In this document: piece after piece, positions 1 through 5,792 of the stretch | How positions within the stretch are numbered: position 1 is the stretch's first letter | How the letters are laid out: every line of letters begins with the position of its first letter | From: Bacteroidales bacterium UBA4347 | GTDB lineage: Bacteria; Bacteroidota; Bacteroidia; Bacteroidales; P3 | Assembly (NCBI GenBank): GCA_002394185.1 | Contig: DGTB01000041.1 | Location: forward strand, 1-5,813 | Direction: 5' to 3' | Length of the DNA: 5,813 bases | Translations under genes and position numbers: made by a program | The notes under the pieces: generated by a model | Databases searched by the model: none | What the model saw: only the letters and a program-made list of their open reading frames with translations | What the model was told of the DNA's origin: nothing

Positions 1-438
1 ATCGCCCCCATGTGCATCGCCTCCATCAAGGACAGCACCATGATGTACTTCAGCTGCGACGTCGGAAAATTCCTCAACCGCGACAACGGCCTGATGGACA
101 TGAACAACTACGACTACGAGAGCCTCATGGGCACCACCTTCGGCATGGACAAGAAACAGCGCGTGGCCACCTTCGCCAGCGGCTCCAGTCACGCCATGAC
201 CCTCTGCGCCGTCGACCTCGACAAGGACGGCAAGCCGATCAAATGGATGGTGGAGAACAGCTGGGGCCCCAACTACGGCTACCAGGGCAACCTCATCATG
301 ACCAACGACTGGTTCAACGAGTACATGTTCCGCGTGGTCCTCGAAGAGAAGTACATCCCCGCCAACATCCGCGCCATGATGGACCAGAAACCCATCATGC
401 TCCCCGCCTGGGACCCGATGTTCGCCCCGGAAGAATAG
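1..438 (+). CDS. pepC: C1B cysteine aminopeptidase (aminopeptidase C / bleomycin hydrolase), C-terminal part
   Basis: Partial gene: the frame is open from base 1 and only the last 145 residues are present, so the start and the catalytic Cys lie upstream. The fragment carries the other two members of the papain-like triad: His in SGSSHAMTL (codon 190-192) and Asn in KWMVENSWG (codon 256-258). After these come the GYQGNLIMT and DWFNEYMFRVV segments and the ending LPAWDPM, which closely follow the C-terminus of human bleomycin hydrolase and bacterial PepC. The family forms hexameric, self-compartmentalised peptidases that trim peptides from the N-terminus. The last residues (FAPEE) differ from the usual GALA-type tail, which lies near the active site in this family and affects exo- versus endopeptidase action. 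Whether this copy has a signal peptide, as some Bacteroidetes members do, cannot be seen. The next gene begins 7 bp downstream on the same strand, so co-transcription is likely. Family assignment is very secure; pepC is used as the family symbol. Confidence 0.95.
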   Translation: MAPMCIASIKDSTMMYFSCDVGKFLNRDNGLMDMNNYDYESLMGTTFGMDKKQRVATFASGSSHAMTLCAVDLDKDGKPIKWMVENSWGPNYGYQGNLIMTNDWFNEYMFRVVLEEKYIPANIRAMMDQKPIMLPAWDPMFAPEE

Positions 439-445
439 TACAATT

Positions 446-1441
446 ATGAAACACATCAGGAAATCGATATGGGCACTGGCGTTGCTGGTGCCCTTCTTTG
501 CCCAGGGCCAGGAGCGGCTGGAGCCATGTGCTTTTGCATGGGATTACGACCATATGTGCATCGAGAAGCTGGTGCACAAGGGCTACGCTTTTTTCTATAT
601 GCGCTGCCCTTCCTTCTTCGCCGAGAGCGCCCTGAGCCTGCAGATTCCGACGGCGGGACCTGCCAACCGGAGCCTGCTGACCTACAGCACGGCCGAAGAG
701 TGCATCTGGTATACCAAGAAACGCCATAAGGTAAAGGTGACTACCAGCGAGATGCGGGTGCCCGACAGCGTGGCACGAAGGCTGCGCCTCCTTGCCAACC
801 ACGCCATCGTCACCGCCTCGCCTTGGGCCGACCAAAGAATGCTCGAGGACGGCACAGGGTACTACTTCTGCAACCGCTGGCAAGGAGCCATGACGCACTC
901 GCCCGACTCCAGCGCCCGCACCTTCCTCCTGGTGCAGGCCATGGACAGCGTCTGCCTGGCCGTCGTCCACTCCGATACCGCCTTGCTGCTGCGGCAGATG
1001 CCAATGCTCGACAGCCTCGACCGCTGTTTCCGCCAGGACTATCCCCTGGAGGCTTTCATGCCCGATTTCAAACCACGGCCCTTCACCGACAGTACCGGCG
1101 TCATGCACCTGCAGTTCTACCGCAACGAGTGCTTCATGAACATCATCATCGCCGACAGCGCCGATGCCGCTGCCCAGACACCTCCCATGCTGAACTTCTA
1201 CCAGCAGTTAGCCCGCGAGATATTCATCCGCTATCCCGACTACAGGAGACTCTCCGTAATGGTCGATCCAAAATGCACTGAGCCCCGCTGCAAAGTCGTC
1301 ACCCGCGAATACTACAACTACCAATACCTCGACCAGCAATACCGACACAACTACACGCTGGAACTCCCGCCCTCGATGCTCACCCTTGAGCGCTGCCTGA
1401 AGGCCTTGGAGCTCCCCGAGGGGGAACACAGAATAGAATAG
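446..1441 (+). CDS. Secreted cysteine-rich protein of unknown function
   Basis: 331 residues, not recognised. The N-terminus is a typical Sec signal peptide: basic MKHIRK, a hydrophobic stretch at about residues 8-19, and a likely signal peptidase I site after AQG (residue 21). No lipobox Cys follows, so the mature protein of about 310 residues is predicted to be periplasmic or released. It holds 11 cysteines, all beyond the signal peptide (28, 38, 54, 86, 142, 170, 194, 229, 277, 282, 317), which suggests disulfides. No repeats, later membrane segments or known catalytic motifs are visible. Residues 277-305 are rich in Tyr and basic residues. The start at 446 is chosen because it gives the signal peptide directly and lies 7 bp after the pepC stop; there is no clear Shine-Dalgarno, which is usual in Bacteroidetes. 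The reading frame is supported by the signal peptide and by the fact that the overlapping frames give low-complexity Arg/His/Pro-rich translations. It is probably co-transcribed with pepC. Its stop is 2 bp from the stop of the convergent sialidase gene. Confidence 0.85.
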   Translation: MKHIRKSIWALALLVPFFAQGQERLEPCAFAWDYDHMCIEKLVHKGYAFFYMRCPSFFAESALSLQIPTAGPANRSLLTYSTAEECIWYTKKRHKVKVTTSEMRVPDSVARRLRLLANHAIVTASPWADQRMLEDGTGYYFCNRWQGAMTHSPDSSARTFLLVQAMDSVCLAVVHSDTALLLRQMPMLDSLDRCFRQDYPLEAFMPDFKPRPFTDSTGVMHLQFYRNECFMNIIIADSADAAAQTPPMLNFYQQLAREIFIRYPDYRRLSVMVDPKCTEPRCKVVTREYYNYQYLDQQYRHNYTLELPPSMLTLERCLKALELPEGEHRIE

Positions 1442-1443
1442 AT

Positions 1444-2583
1444 TTACCGCTGCCCGAGGAGCCAGGCGAGGTTGAAACGGTAGTACCACAACTCGCAGGC
1501 TCCCGAGGGGTTCTGCTCGATGTAGACCCCGATGGTGCCGTCGGGCAGGAGGGTCAGCGAGGAGTAGACCGACGGGCCGTCGAACAGCGGCACAGGCCTG
1601 TGCCACGTCCGCCCCTCGTCGGTGCTGCTGAAAATACTGACCTTCTCGCGTTGCATCGAATTGGGCAGGCTATGCAGAATCAGCGTATCGTTCACCCTCA
1701 GCATGTCGCCGTTGCAGGCGTTGGCCGTCATCTCGTTCCACACACCCTGCGTTCCCCACGTTGCGCCGCCGTCGGCAGAAACATTATAGCCCCGTGCGCC
1801 ACTGCGGCGCACACTGAGCAGTATCCGTCCATCGTTCAGCTCCATCAGCTTGGCCTCGTCGCCCTGCGAGAATGCCCGGTCGGATACCTTCCATGTGTGG
1901 CCGTTGTCATCACTGTAGACCACGAAGTTGTCCAGCACCTGCGCACTCTTCCTGCACATCGCCGCCGCCACCATCACCCTCCCCTTGTGCTCGCCATGCT
2001 TCAGTCGCAACGCGTTGCCGGAGGCGAAGAACGAGGCCTTGTAGTTGCGGCAGGTGGTGTTCAACGCCTGACTGCCCCAAAGCATGGAGGTAATGTCCTC
2101 GGGTTCTCCCCAGGTCTGCCCGCGGTCGGTCGAGCGGCAGACGTAGCTCCGCTGAGGGTCGCTCTCCGTCGAAGCCCACAAACCGTTGCCTCCCACGAAG
2201 AAACACAGCACGTCGCCGTTCGCACACTGCACCAGCGCCGGGTCGCCATAGCCGTGCTTGTAGCCCGTCCCGAGGGCGATGGTCTGCGGTTCGCTCCACG
2301 TCTTGCCGTGGTCCGTCGAGCGGCGGCACACAATGTCGATATCCTCCGGCAAGTCCGATTCGTTGTACTTGCGCTTGTCGTTCACCGCCAACAGGGTGCC
2401 ATCGTCCAGGCACAGCAATGCGGGTATGCGCCAGTTGGCCGAACCGTAATCGCCTGGGGCATAGAGCCGCAGGCTGTCGATGAACGGTTCCTCCTGGGCG
2501 GCCGCCGTGCCCGTCTCCTTGCCACAGGCCGATGCCGCCAGCAGCAACGCCGCCAGCAGCAGCATACGCCACAGCCTACTCAT
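1444..2583 (-). CDS. Sialidase (exo-alpha-sialidase, GH33-like) lipoprotein
   Basis: 379 residues. Predicted to cleave terminal sialic acids from glycans such as mucins. The N-terminus (basic start, Leu/Ala-rich core, LAASAC) is a lipoprotein signal with lipid-bearing Cys20. The downstream GKETG has only a weak acidic signal, so surface display is uncertain. The catalytic six-bladed propeller shows the RIP motif (Arg52-Ile-Pro) and five Asp-boxes (SxDxGxTW) at residues 89-96, 151-158, 224-231, 269-276 and 320-327. By family pattern the arginine triad is Arg52, Arg259 or 260, and Arg312; the nucleophile is Tyr340 in VYSSLTLLPDGT with partner Glu243; and the acid/base is probably Asp77 in ESDLP. 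All key residues therefore seem present. It is shorter than Bacteroides NanH-type enzymes, leaving no room for an N-terminal carbohydrate-binding domain. The frame also opens upstream to 2688, but that extension is Arg/Ser-rich shadow sequence of the preceding gene; the start at 2583 gives the signal peptide. It overlaps the preceding gene by 8 bp, suggesting translational coupling. No sialic acid uptake or catabolic genes are in the window. Confidence 0.93.
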   Translation of the reverse strand: MSRLWRMLLLAALLLAASACGKETGTAAAQEEPFIDSLRLYAPGDYGSANWRIPALLCLDDGTLLAVNDKRKYNESDLPEDIDIVCRRSTDHGKTWSEPQTIALGTGYKHGYGDPALVQCANGDVLCFFVGGNGLWASTESDPQRSYVCRSTDRGQTWGEPEDITSMLWGSQALNTTCRNYKASFFASGNALRLKHGEHKGRVMVAAAMCRKSAQVLDNFVVYSDDNGHTWKVSDRAFSQGDEAKLMELNDGRILLSVRRSGARGYNVSADGGATWGTQGVWNEMTANACNGDMLRVNDTLILHSLPNSMQREKVSIFSSTDEGRTWHRPVPLFDGPSVYSSLTLLPDGTIGVYIEQNPSGACELWYYRFNLAWLLGQR

Positions 2584-3184
2584 CGCGTTTGTGCTTGAAC
2601 CACTCGACGAACTTCGGCAGGTCGTCCAGCTTCTGGAACCCGCTCTTGAAGGGCTCGGCAGGCACCGGTACCGTCTCCATGTACCCAACGAGTGTGGCGC
2701 AGTCGAACTCGCCCATCAGGGCCTCCAGTGTCACATACACGCCCACCTGGAAGTCCTCGTTCTCAGGCTGAGAACCCTCGACGGCGATTCTCAAGCCCAG
2801 CATGTCGGGCTCCTCCTCGCATTCCAGCTGTTCGAAGTACATCTTGCGAGTGTCGAACACCCAACGGTCGAACCTCACCTTCAGCTCTGTGCCCATCGGC
2901 TGCTTGAACGCCACAAACTCCCACCAGTCCAGGTCCGGGGCCGCATCCACCAGTTCCACCACATAGCGGAACAGGTCGGTGTCGCCCTCGGCCGTGAAGG
3001 TCAGCGTGCGTCCGTTGGCCGTAGCCTCGCCGATTTCATACGACAGTCCGTTGCAATATTTCGTCAGCTGATACTGCAGGGCGTTCTCCAGCTCCGTGCG
3101 TTCCTTCTCCTCCAGGTCGCCCATGGCCACCAGCTGCTCGTTGTGGTCCTCAAACCACTTCCAAAAAACTTCTACTTTCTCCAT
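2576..3184 (-). CDS. Small acidic cytoplasmic protein of unknown function (FWxWF-type Bacteroidetes family)
   Basis: 202 residues, no signal peptide or membrane segment, strongly acidic, so a soluble cytoplasmic protein. The start VFWKWFEDHNEQL (residues 6-18), then GLSYEIGEA and the block LFRYVVELVDAAPDLDWWEFVAFKQP (two parts: about 71-84 and 85-96) resemble a family of roughly 200-residue Bacteroidetes proteins that I recall as uncharacterised; I cannot name a domain with confidence. The C-terminal part has LMGEFDCATLVGYMETV (157-173) and a final aromatic helix, LPKFVEWFKHK. No catalytic motif is visible. The gene starts 7 bp after murB and its last 8 bp overlap the start of the sialidase gene (ATGAGTAG contains both the ATG and the TAG), so it is surely in the same transcript. 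The position between murB and a sialidase does not identify a role. The start at 3184 is favoured by the tight spacing to murB and the family-like N-terminus. Confidence 0.88.
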   Translation of the reverse strand: MEKVEVFWKWFEDHNEQLVAMGDLEEKERTELENALQYQLTKYCNGLSYEIGEATANGRTLTFTAEGDTDLFRYVVELVDAAPDLDWWEFVAFKQPMGTELKVRFDRWVFDTRKMYFEQLECEEEPDMLGLRIAVEGSQPENEDFQVGVYVTLEALMGEFDCATLVGYMETVPVPAEPFKSGFQKLDDLPKFVEWFKHKRDE

Positions 3185-3191
3185 ATTGTAT

Positions 3192-4172
3192 TTAAATTAT
3201 GATTGCTTCGGGGTCGAGAGCGACGCCGAATTTCTGTTTCACATCCTGTTGTATTTCGCGGGCCAGGGCTACGACCTCCGTGCCGGTGCAACCGCCGGCA
3301 TTGTAAAGCACCAGGGCGTTCCGGGGCCACACGCCGGCCTTGCCCATCGTGCGTCCCTTCCATCCGGCACGGTCTATCAGCCAGCCCGCCGAGAGTTTGT
3401 AGCCCTCCGCCGTGCGGTGCGCCTCGGGCATATCGGCAAAGCGCTGGCGCAGACTCTCATATACCTCCTCGCCCACCACGGGGTTCTTGAAGAAACTGCC
3501 TGCCGACCCATGCTCCTCGGGCCTGGGCAGCTTGCCCCACCGCAGGTCGGCGATGGCCTGGCGCAACTCGGCCGCCGAGGCATGGGACAGGCCCTCCAAA
3601 GCCTTGTAGCTCAGGTTGGCCGTAAACTCCCGGCGCAAGCGGTAGCGCACCTGTAGCACCAGGAACCGGCCTGCAGAGTGCTTGAATATTGAATCGCGGT
3701 AGGCGAAACGGCAGTCCGCATTGCTGAACGTACAGAAACGCCCCTCGCCAAGGTCGTATACCTCCACGCTCTCCACCACATCTTTGGCCTCCACGCCATA
3801 GGCCCCTACGTTTTGCACCACCGACGCTCCCACCGTACCCGGAATGGCCGTGAGGTTCTCCAGACCGTAAAGCCCCTGTTCGAGGCTCCAGGCCACCAGG
3901 TCGTCCATCACCATGCCTCCCCAGGCGGTGACCGTCGCGCAGTCGCCGTCGGGCCGCACCGAGACCTCCTGCACCGTATCCAAACGGACCACCGTGCCGT
4001 CGTAATCGTGGGTGAACACCATGTTGCTGCCGCCCCCAAGCACCATCCAGGCGCCCTCGAGCGGCAACGAAACGGGGTCGTCCCCCGGTTCCAGCACCAC
4101 CATGCGGCGGGCCTTGGCGTCGATGCCAAAGGTATTGTACGCCTTCAGCGATATGTTCTCAAAAACCTTCAT
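3192..4172 (-). CDS. murB: UDP-N-acetylenolpyruvoylglucosamine reductase
   Basis: 326 residues, full length. MurB is the cytoplasmic FAD enzyme that reduces UDP-GlcNAc-enolpyruvate with NADPH to UDP-MurNAc, the second committed step of peptidoglycan synthesis. Visible landmarks: YNTFGI (12-17) and LGGGSN (45-50) of the FAD-binding part, GLENLTAIPGTVGA (103-116), QNVGAYGVE (120-128), and CRFAYRDSIFK (154-164) with active-site Arg159. GSAGSFFKNP (222-231) contains Ser226, the expected proton donor, followed by KLSAGWLID (259-267), and Glu322 near the C-terminus matches the C-terminal active-site Glu of E. coli MurB. The YRDSIFK and NP-containing SFFKNP layout is the E. coli-like type I form. 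The start at 4172 is firm: it gives the family N-terminus, and a TAG lies directly upstream in frame. There is no Shine-Dalgarno; the leader is a T/G-rich heptamer array. It lies 35 bp downstream of the MATE gene and 7 bp ahead of the unknown gene. Very secure. Confidence 0.98.
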   Translation of the reverse strand: MKVFENISLKAYNTFGIDAKARRMVVLEPGDDPVSLPLEGAWMVLGGGSNMVFTHDYDGTVVRLDTVQEVSVRPDGDCATVTAWGGMVMDDLVAWSLEQGLYGLENLTAIPGTVGASVVQNVGAYGVEAKDVVESVEVYDLGEGRFCTFSNADCRFAYRDSIFKHSAGRFLVLQVRYRLRREFTANLSYKALEGLSHASAAELRQAIADLRWGKLPRPEEHGSAGSFFKNPVVGEEVYESLRQRFADMPEAHRTAEGYKLSAGWLIDRAGWKGRTMGKAGVWPRNALVLYNAGGCTGTEVVALAREIQQDVKQKFGVALDPEAIII

Positions 4173-4207
4173 CTAAACACCGAAACTTAACACTTAACAC
4201 TAAACAC
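4173..4207 (-). repeat. Degenerate heptamer tandem array filling the MATE-murB gap
   Basis: On the plus strand the whole gap reads as TAAACAC (4174-4180), CGAAAC (4181-4186, a shortened, degenerate unit), TTAACAC (4187-4193), TTAACAC (4194-4200) and TAAACAC (4201-4207). In the direction of transcription the unit is GTGTTWA. It fills the 35 bp from the MATE stop to the murB ATG almost exactly. It is the untranslated leader for murB and may set ribosome entry or be a product of replication slippage. What is seen is the repeat; any function is inference. Confidence 0.8.
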
Positions 4208-5635
4208 TCATCTGTCGTCCTCCTTGGGTCCCAGTTCTTTGCGCGGACGGCGCTCCTTGGGCACATAGTCCATGCGGAACACTTGCCTGTGTGTCAGCAG
4301 CAGCACTCCGCTCAGCACCGCACCCAGCACGTCGCACACCATACAGGCCTGCCACACGCCGGTGACGCCGTCGCCGTGGTTGAATTCCATCAGGAGGTCG
4401 GGCAGTATCAGCGACAACGGAATGAGGAAGATGACCTGTCGCGAGAGGCTCGTCACGATGGCTATCCACGGCTGGTCAATGCTTTGGAACAACTGCGAAT
4501 TGGTCACCGTAAACGCTATCAGGGGGCACATCACCATCAGGTAGCGCAACGCCGGAGCGCCCATGGCAAGTATCTCGGGCTCGGAGTTGAAGAATCCGAT
4601 GATGGTACGCGGGAACACCAGCGACAGCACCATGCCCACCACGCCGATGAGCAGGCAGACCTTCATGGTCAGCAGGTACACCTCGCGCAGGCGGTCGTTG
4701 CGCCGTGCACCGTAGTTGTAGCCTGCAATGGGCTGCATGGCCTGGCACAGGCCGAGCATCACCATGAACACCAGGCCCATGGCCGAGTTGGCAGCGCCAT
4801 AGACCGTCATGGCGTCGTCGCCGCCGAAGCGTATCAGCTGGCGGTTCAGCACGGCCACCACGGCAAAGGCGGCCACATTCATCGAGAAGGGGCTGATGCC
4901 GATGGCAAGGATATTCCTGAAAATGTACAACTTGGGACGCCACGCATGGCGTTTGAAGCGGATGAACGAGTGCGGCAGCATGAAATGCGCCACGGCCACG
5001 GCCGACGACGACGCCATCGAGATGGTGGTGCCCCATGCCGCACCTTTCATGCCCCAGCCCAGGACGCTGATAAACACATAGTCCAGCACGATGTTCAGCA
5101 CCGCGCCGCCCACCATGATCCACATGCCCTTCATCGGGTAGCCGCTCGAGCGGATAAGGCCTACAAGGTTGAACGTCAGCGTCAACAGGAACATACCCGG
5201 CAGCACGATGTACATGTACTCGCACGCCGCGTCAATCACCGACGCCGACGCGCCGTCGGCAAAAAGGTTCATGATGGGGTGCATCCACAGGTAGCCCCCC
5301 AGCACGAAGATGAACCCGAACAGGAAGGTCAGCAACACACTGTTGCCCAATATCTTCTCCGCCCAGCGCACATCCTTCCTTCCCAGCACGATGCTCATGC
5401 GGGCACTCGAACCGGCACCCACCAGCGACCCGAAAGCATGGATGATGTTCATCACCGGGAACGTGATGGTCAGCGCCGCGAGCAGCATCTTGCCGTCGCC
5501 AATGCTGTTCCCCAGAAAAATACGGTCAACGATATTGTAGATCGACGTCACCACCTGGCTTGCCACTGCCGGCAGCGCATACTGCCACAGCAACTTGCCC
5601 ATCGGCTTGGTCTCCAACTCTTGTATATTGTCCAT
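4208..5635 (-). CDS. MATE family efflux transporter (MepA-like)
   Basis: 475 residues, inner-membrane protein with about 12 hydrophobic segments, near the usual family length of about 450. MATE pumps export cationic drugs or metabolites using a Na+ or H+ gradient; the substrate here cannot be told. Family signatures: PMGKLLWQYALPAV at the N-terminus (11-24), YNIVDRIFLG (33-42), GSSARMSIVLGRKD (75-88), GLIRSSGYPMKGM (159-171), VLNIVLDYVFI (179-189) and QAMQPIAGYNYGAR (298-311), the last typical of the MepA-like subgroup. Two homologous halves are apparent, the second starting near residue 240. The protein ends in a highly charged cytoplasmic tail of about 25 residues. The start at 5635 gives the expected N-terminus and is preceded by an A/T-rich leader without a Shine-Dalgarno. 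It is the first gene of the minus-strand set and its promoter should lie in 5636-5813. The long plus-strand open frame opposite it is a codon-bias shadow. Confidence 0.96.
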   Translation of the reverse strand: MDNIQELETKPMGKLLWQYALPAVASQVVTSIYNIVDRIFLGNSIGDGKMLLAALTITFPVMNIIHAFGSLVGAGSSARMSIVLGRKDVRWAEKILGNSVLLTFLFGFIFVLGGYLWMHPIMNLFADGASASVIDAACEYMYIVLPGMFLLTLTFNLVGLIRSSGYPMKGMWIMVGGAVLNIVLDYVFISVLGWGMKGAAWGTTISMASSSAVAVAHFMLPHSFIRFKRHAWRPKLYIFRNILAIGISPFSMNVAAFAVVAVLNRQLIRFGGDDAMTVYGAANSAMGLVFMVMLGLCQAMQPIAGYNYGARRNDRLREVYLLTMKVCLLIGVVGMVLSLVFPRTIIGFFNSEPEILAMGAPALRYLMVMCPLIAFTVTNSQLFQSIDQPWIAIVTSLSRQVIFLIPLSLILPDLLMEFNHGDGVTGVWQACMVCDVLGAVLSGVLLLTHRQVFRMDYVPKERRPRKELGPKEDDR

Positions 5636-5674
5636 TTTTCGATAAAAATTTCAATCCTTAACTTTTCTTAACGC

Positions 5675-5682
5675 CGAAAATA
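5675..5682 (-). promoter_or_regulatory. Possible Bacteroidetes -7 element for the MATE gene
   Basis: Read on the minus strand this is TATTTTCG, which matches five of the six fixed positions of the Bacteroides -7 consensus TAnnTTTG, and lies about 40 bp before the MATE ATG. A -33 TTTG at the usual 19-21 bp spacing is not present; only a T-run lies further upstream. A nearby alternative, TATTTTG (minus strand, around 5684-5690), has one base too few between its two halves. Weak call. Confidence 0.25.
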
Positions 5683-5744
5683 ACAAAATATTGCCATCCC
5701 CGATTAAAAAATACATCCTTAATCACCAACCATTACATTATCAG

Positions 5745-5782
5745 CCCTCTAACCCCTGTCCAACCCCTACCCGATACGCCCC
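5745..5782 (-). other. Five-tract G-run cluster (potential G-quadruplex) on the MATE coding strand
   Basis: The plus strand has C-tracts at 5745-5747 (3), 5753-5756 (4), 5764-5767 (4), 5770-5772 (3) and 5779-5782 (4), separated by 5, 7, 2 and 6 bases. On the minus strand this fits the standard G3+N1-7 pattern with one tract to spare. It lies about 110-147 bp upstream of the MATE start, on the non-template strand. The pattern is seen directly; folding or function is inference. Confidence 0.6.
5751..5768. repeat. 7-bp direct repeat AACCCCT at 11-bp pitch
   Basis: AACCCCT occurs at 5751-5757 and 5762-5768 with a 4-bp spacer (GTCC). Seven-bp half-sites at 11-bp pitch is the geometry bound by PhoB/OmpR-type response regulators, so this could be an operator, but the same bases also form part of the G-run cluster. 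Two copies only. Confidence 0.45.
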
Positions 5783-5792
5783 TAATTCGGCC

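Noticed and set aside
395..1108. Minus-strand open frame of 237 codons opposite pepC end and the secreted protein
   Set aside because: It has no leader signal or family features and spans the junction of two plus-strand genes; the plus strand has a proper signal peptide and tight gene spacing.
1408..1426. Inverted repeats GGAGCTCC and CCCCGAGGGG near the end of the secreted-protein gene, as a terminator
   Set aside because: Both lie inside the coding region, the second has almost no loop, and no T-run follows on either strand.
1600..2598. Plus-strand open frame of 332 codons opposite the sialidase gene
   Set aside because: No recognisable motifs and Arg/His/Val-rich composition; the opposite strand encodes five Asp-boxes and a lipoprotein signal.
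2584..2688. Upstream extension of the sialidase reading frame
   Set aside because: The 35 extra residues are Arg/Ser/Thr-rich, overlap the preceding gene and would bury the lipoprotein signal; the start at 2583 is better.
2480..3202. Plus-strand open frame of 240 codons opposite the small acidic protein
   Set aside because: Leu/His/Gln-rich shadow translation; the minus-strand gene has family-like features and operon spacing.
3813..3821. Val118 in MurB where E. coli has Pro (SSPIQN versus ASVVQN)
   Set aside because: Small residues at this position occur in Bacteroidetes MurB as I recall them, and all catalytic residues are intact; not evidence of altered function.
4200..4211. Four-codon mini-frame (Met-Ser-Val-stop) whose ATG overlaps the MATE stop as ATGA
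   Set aside because: Too short to support as a gene; it falls out of the heptamer repeat and is likely chance, though it could affect reinitiation.
4283..5671. Plus-strand open frame of 462 codons opposite the MATE gene
   Set aside because: Its translation is low-complexity His/Gln/Arg-rich, has no domain, and lies exactly antisense to a clear membrane transporter; it is a codon-bias shadow.
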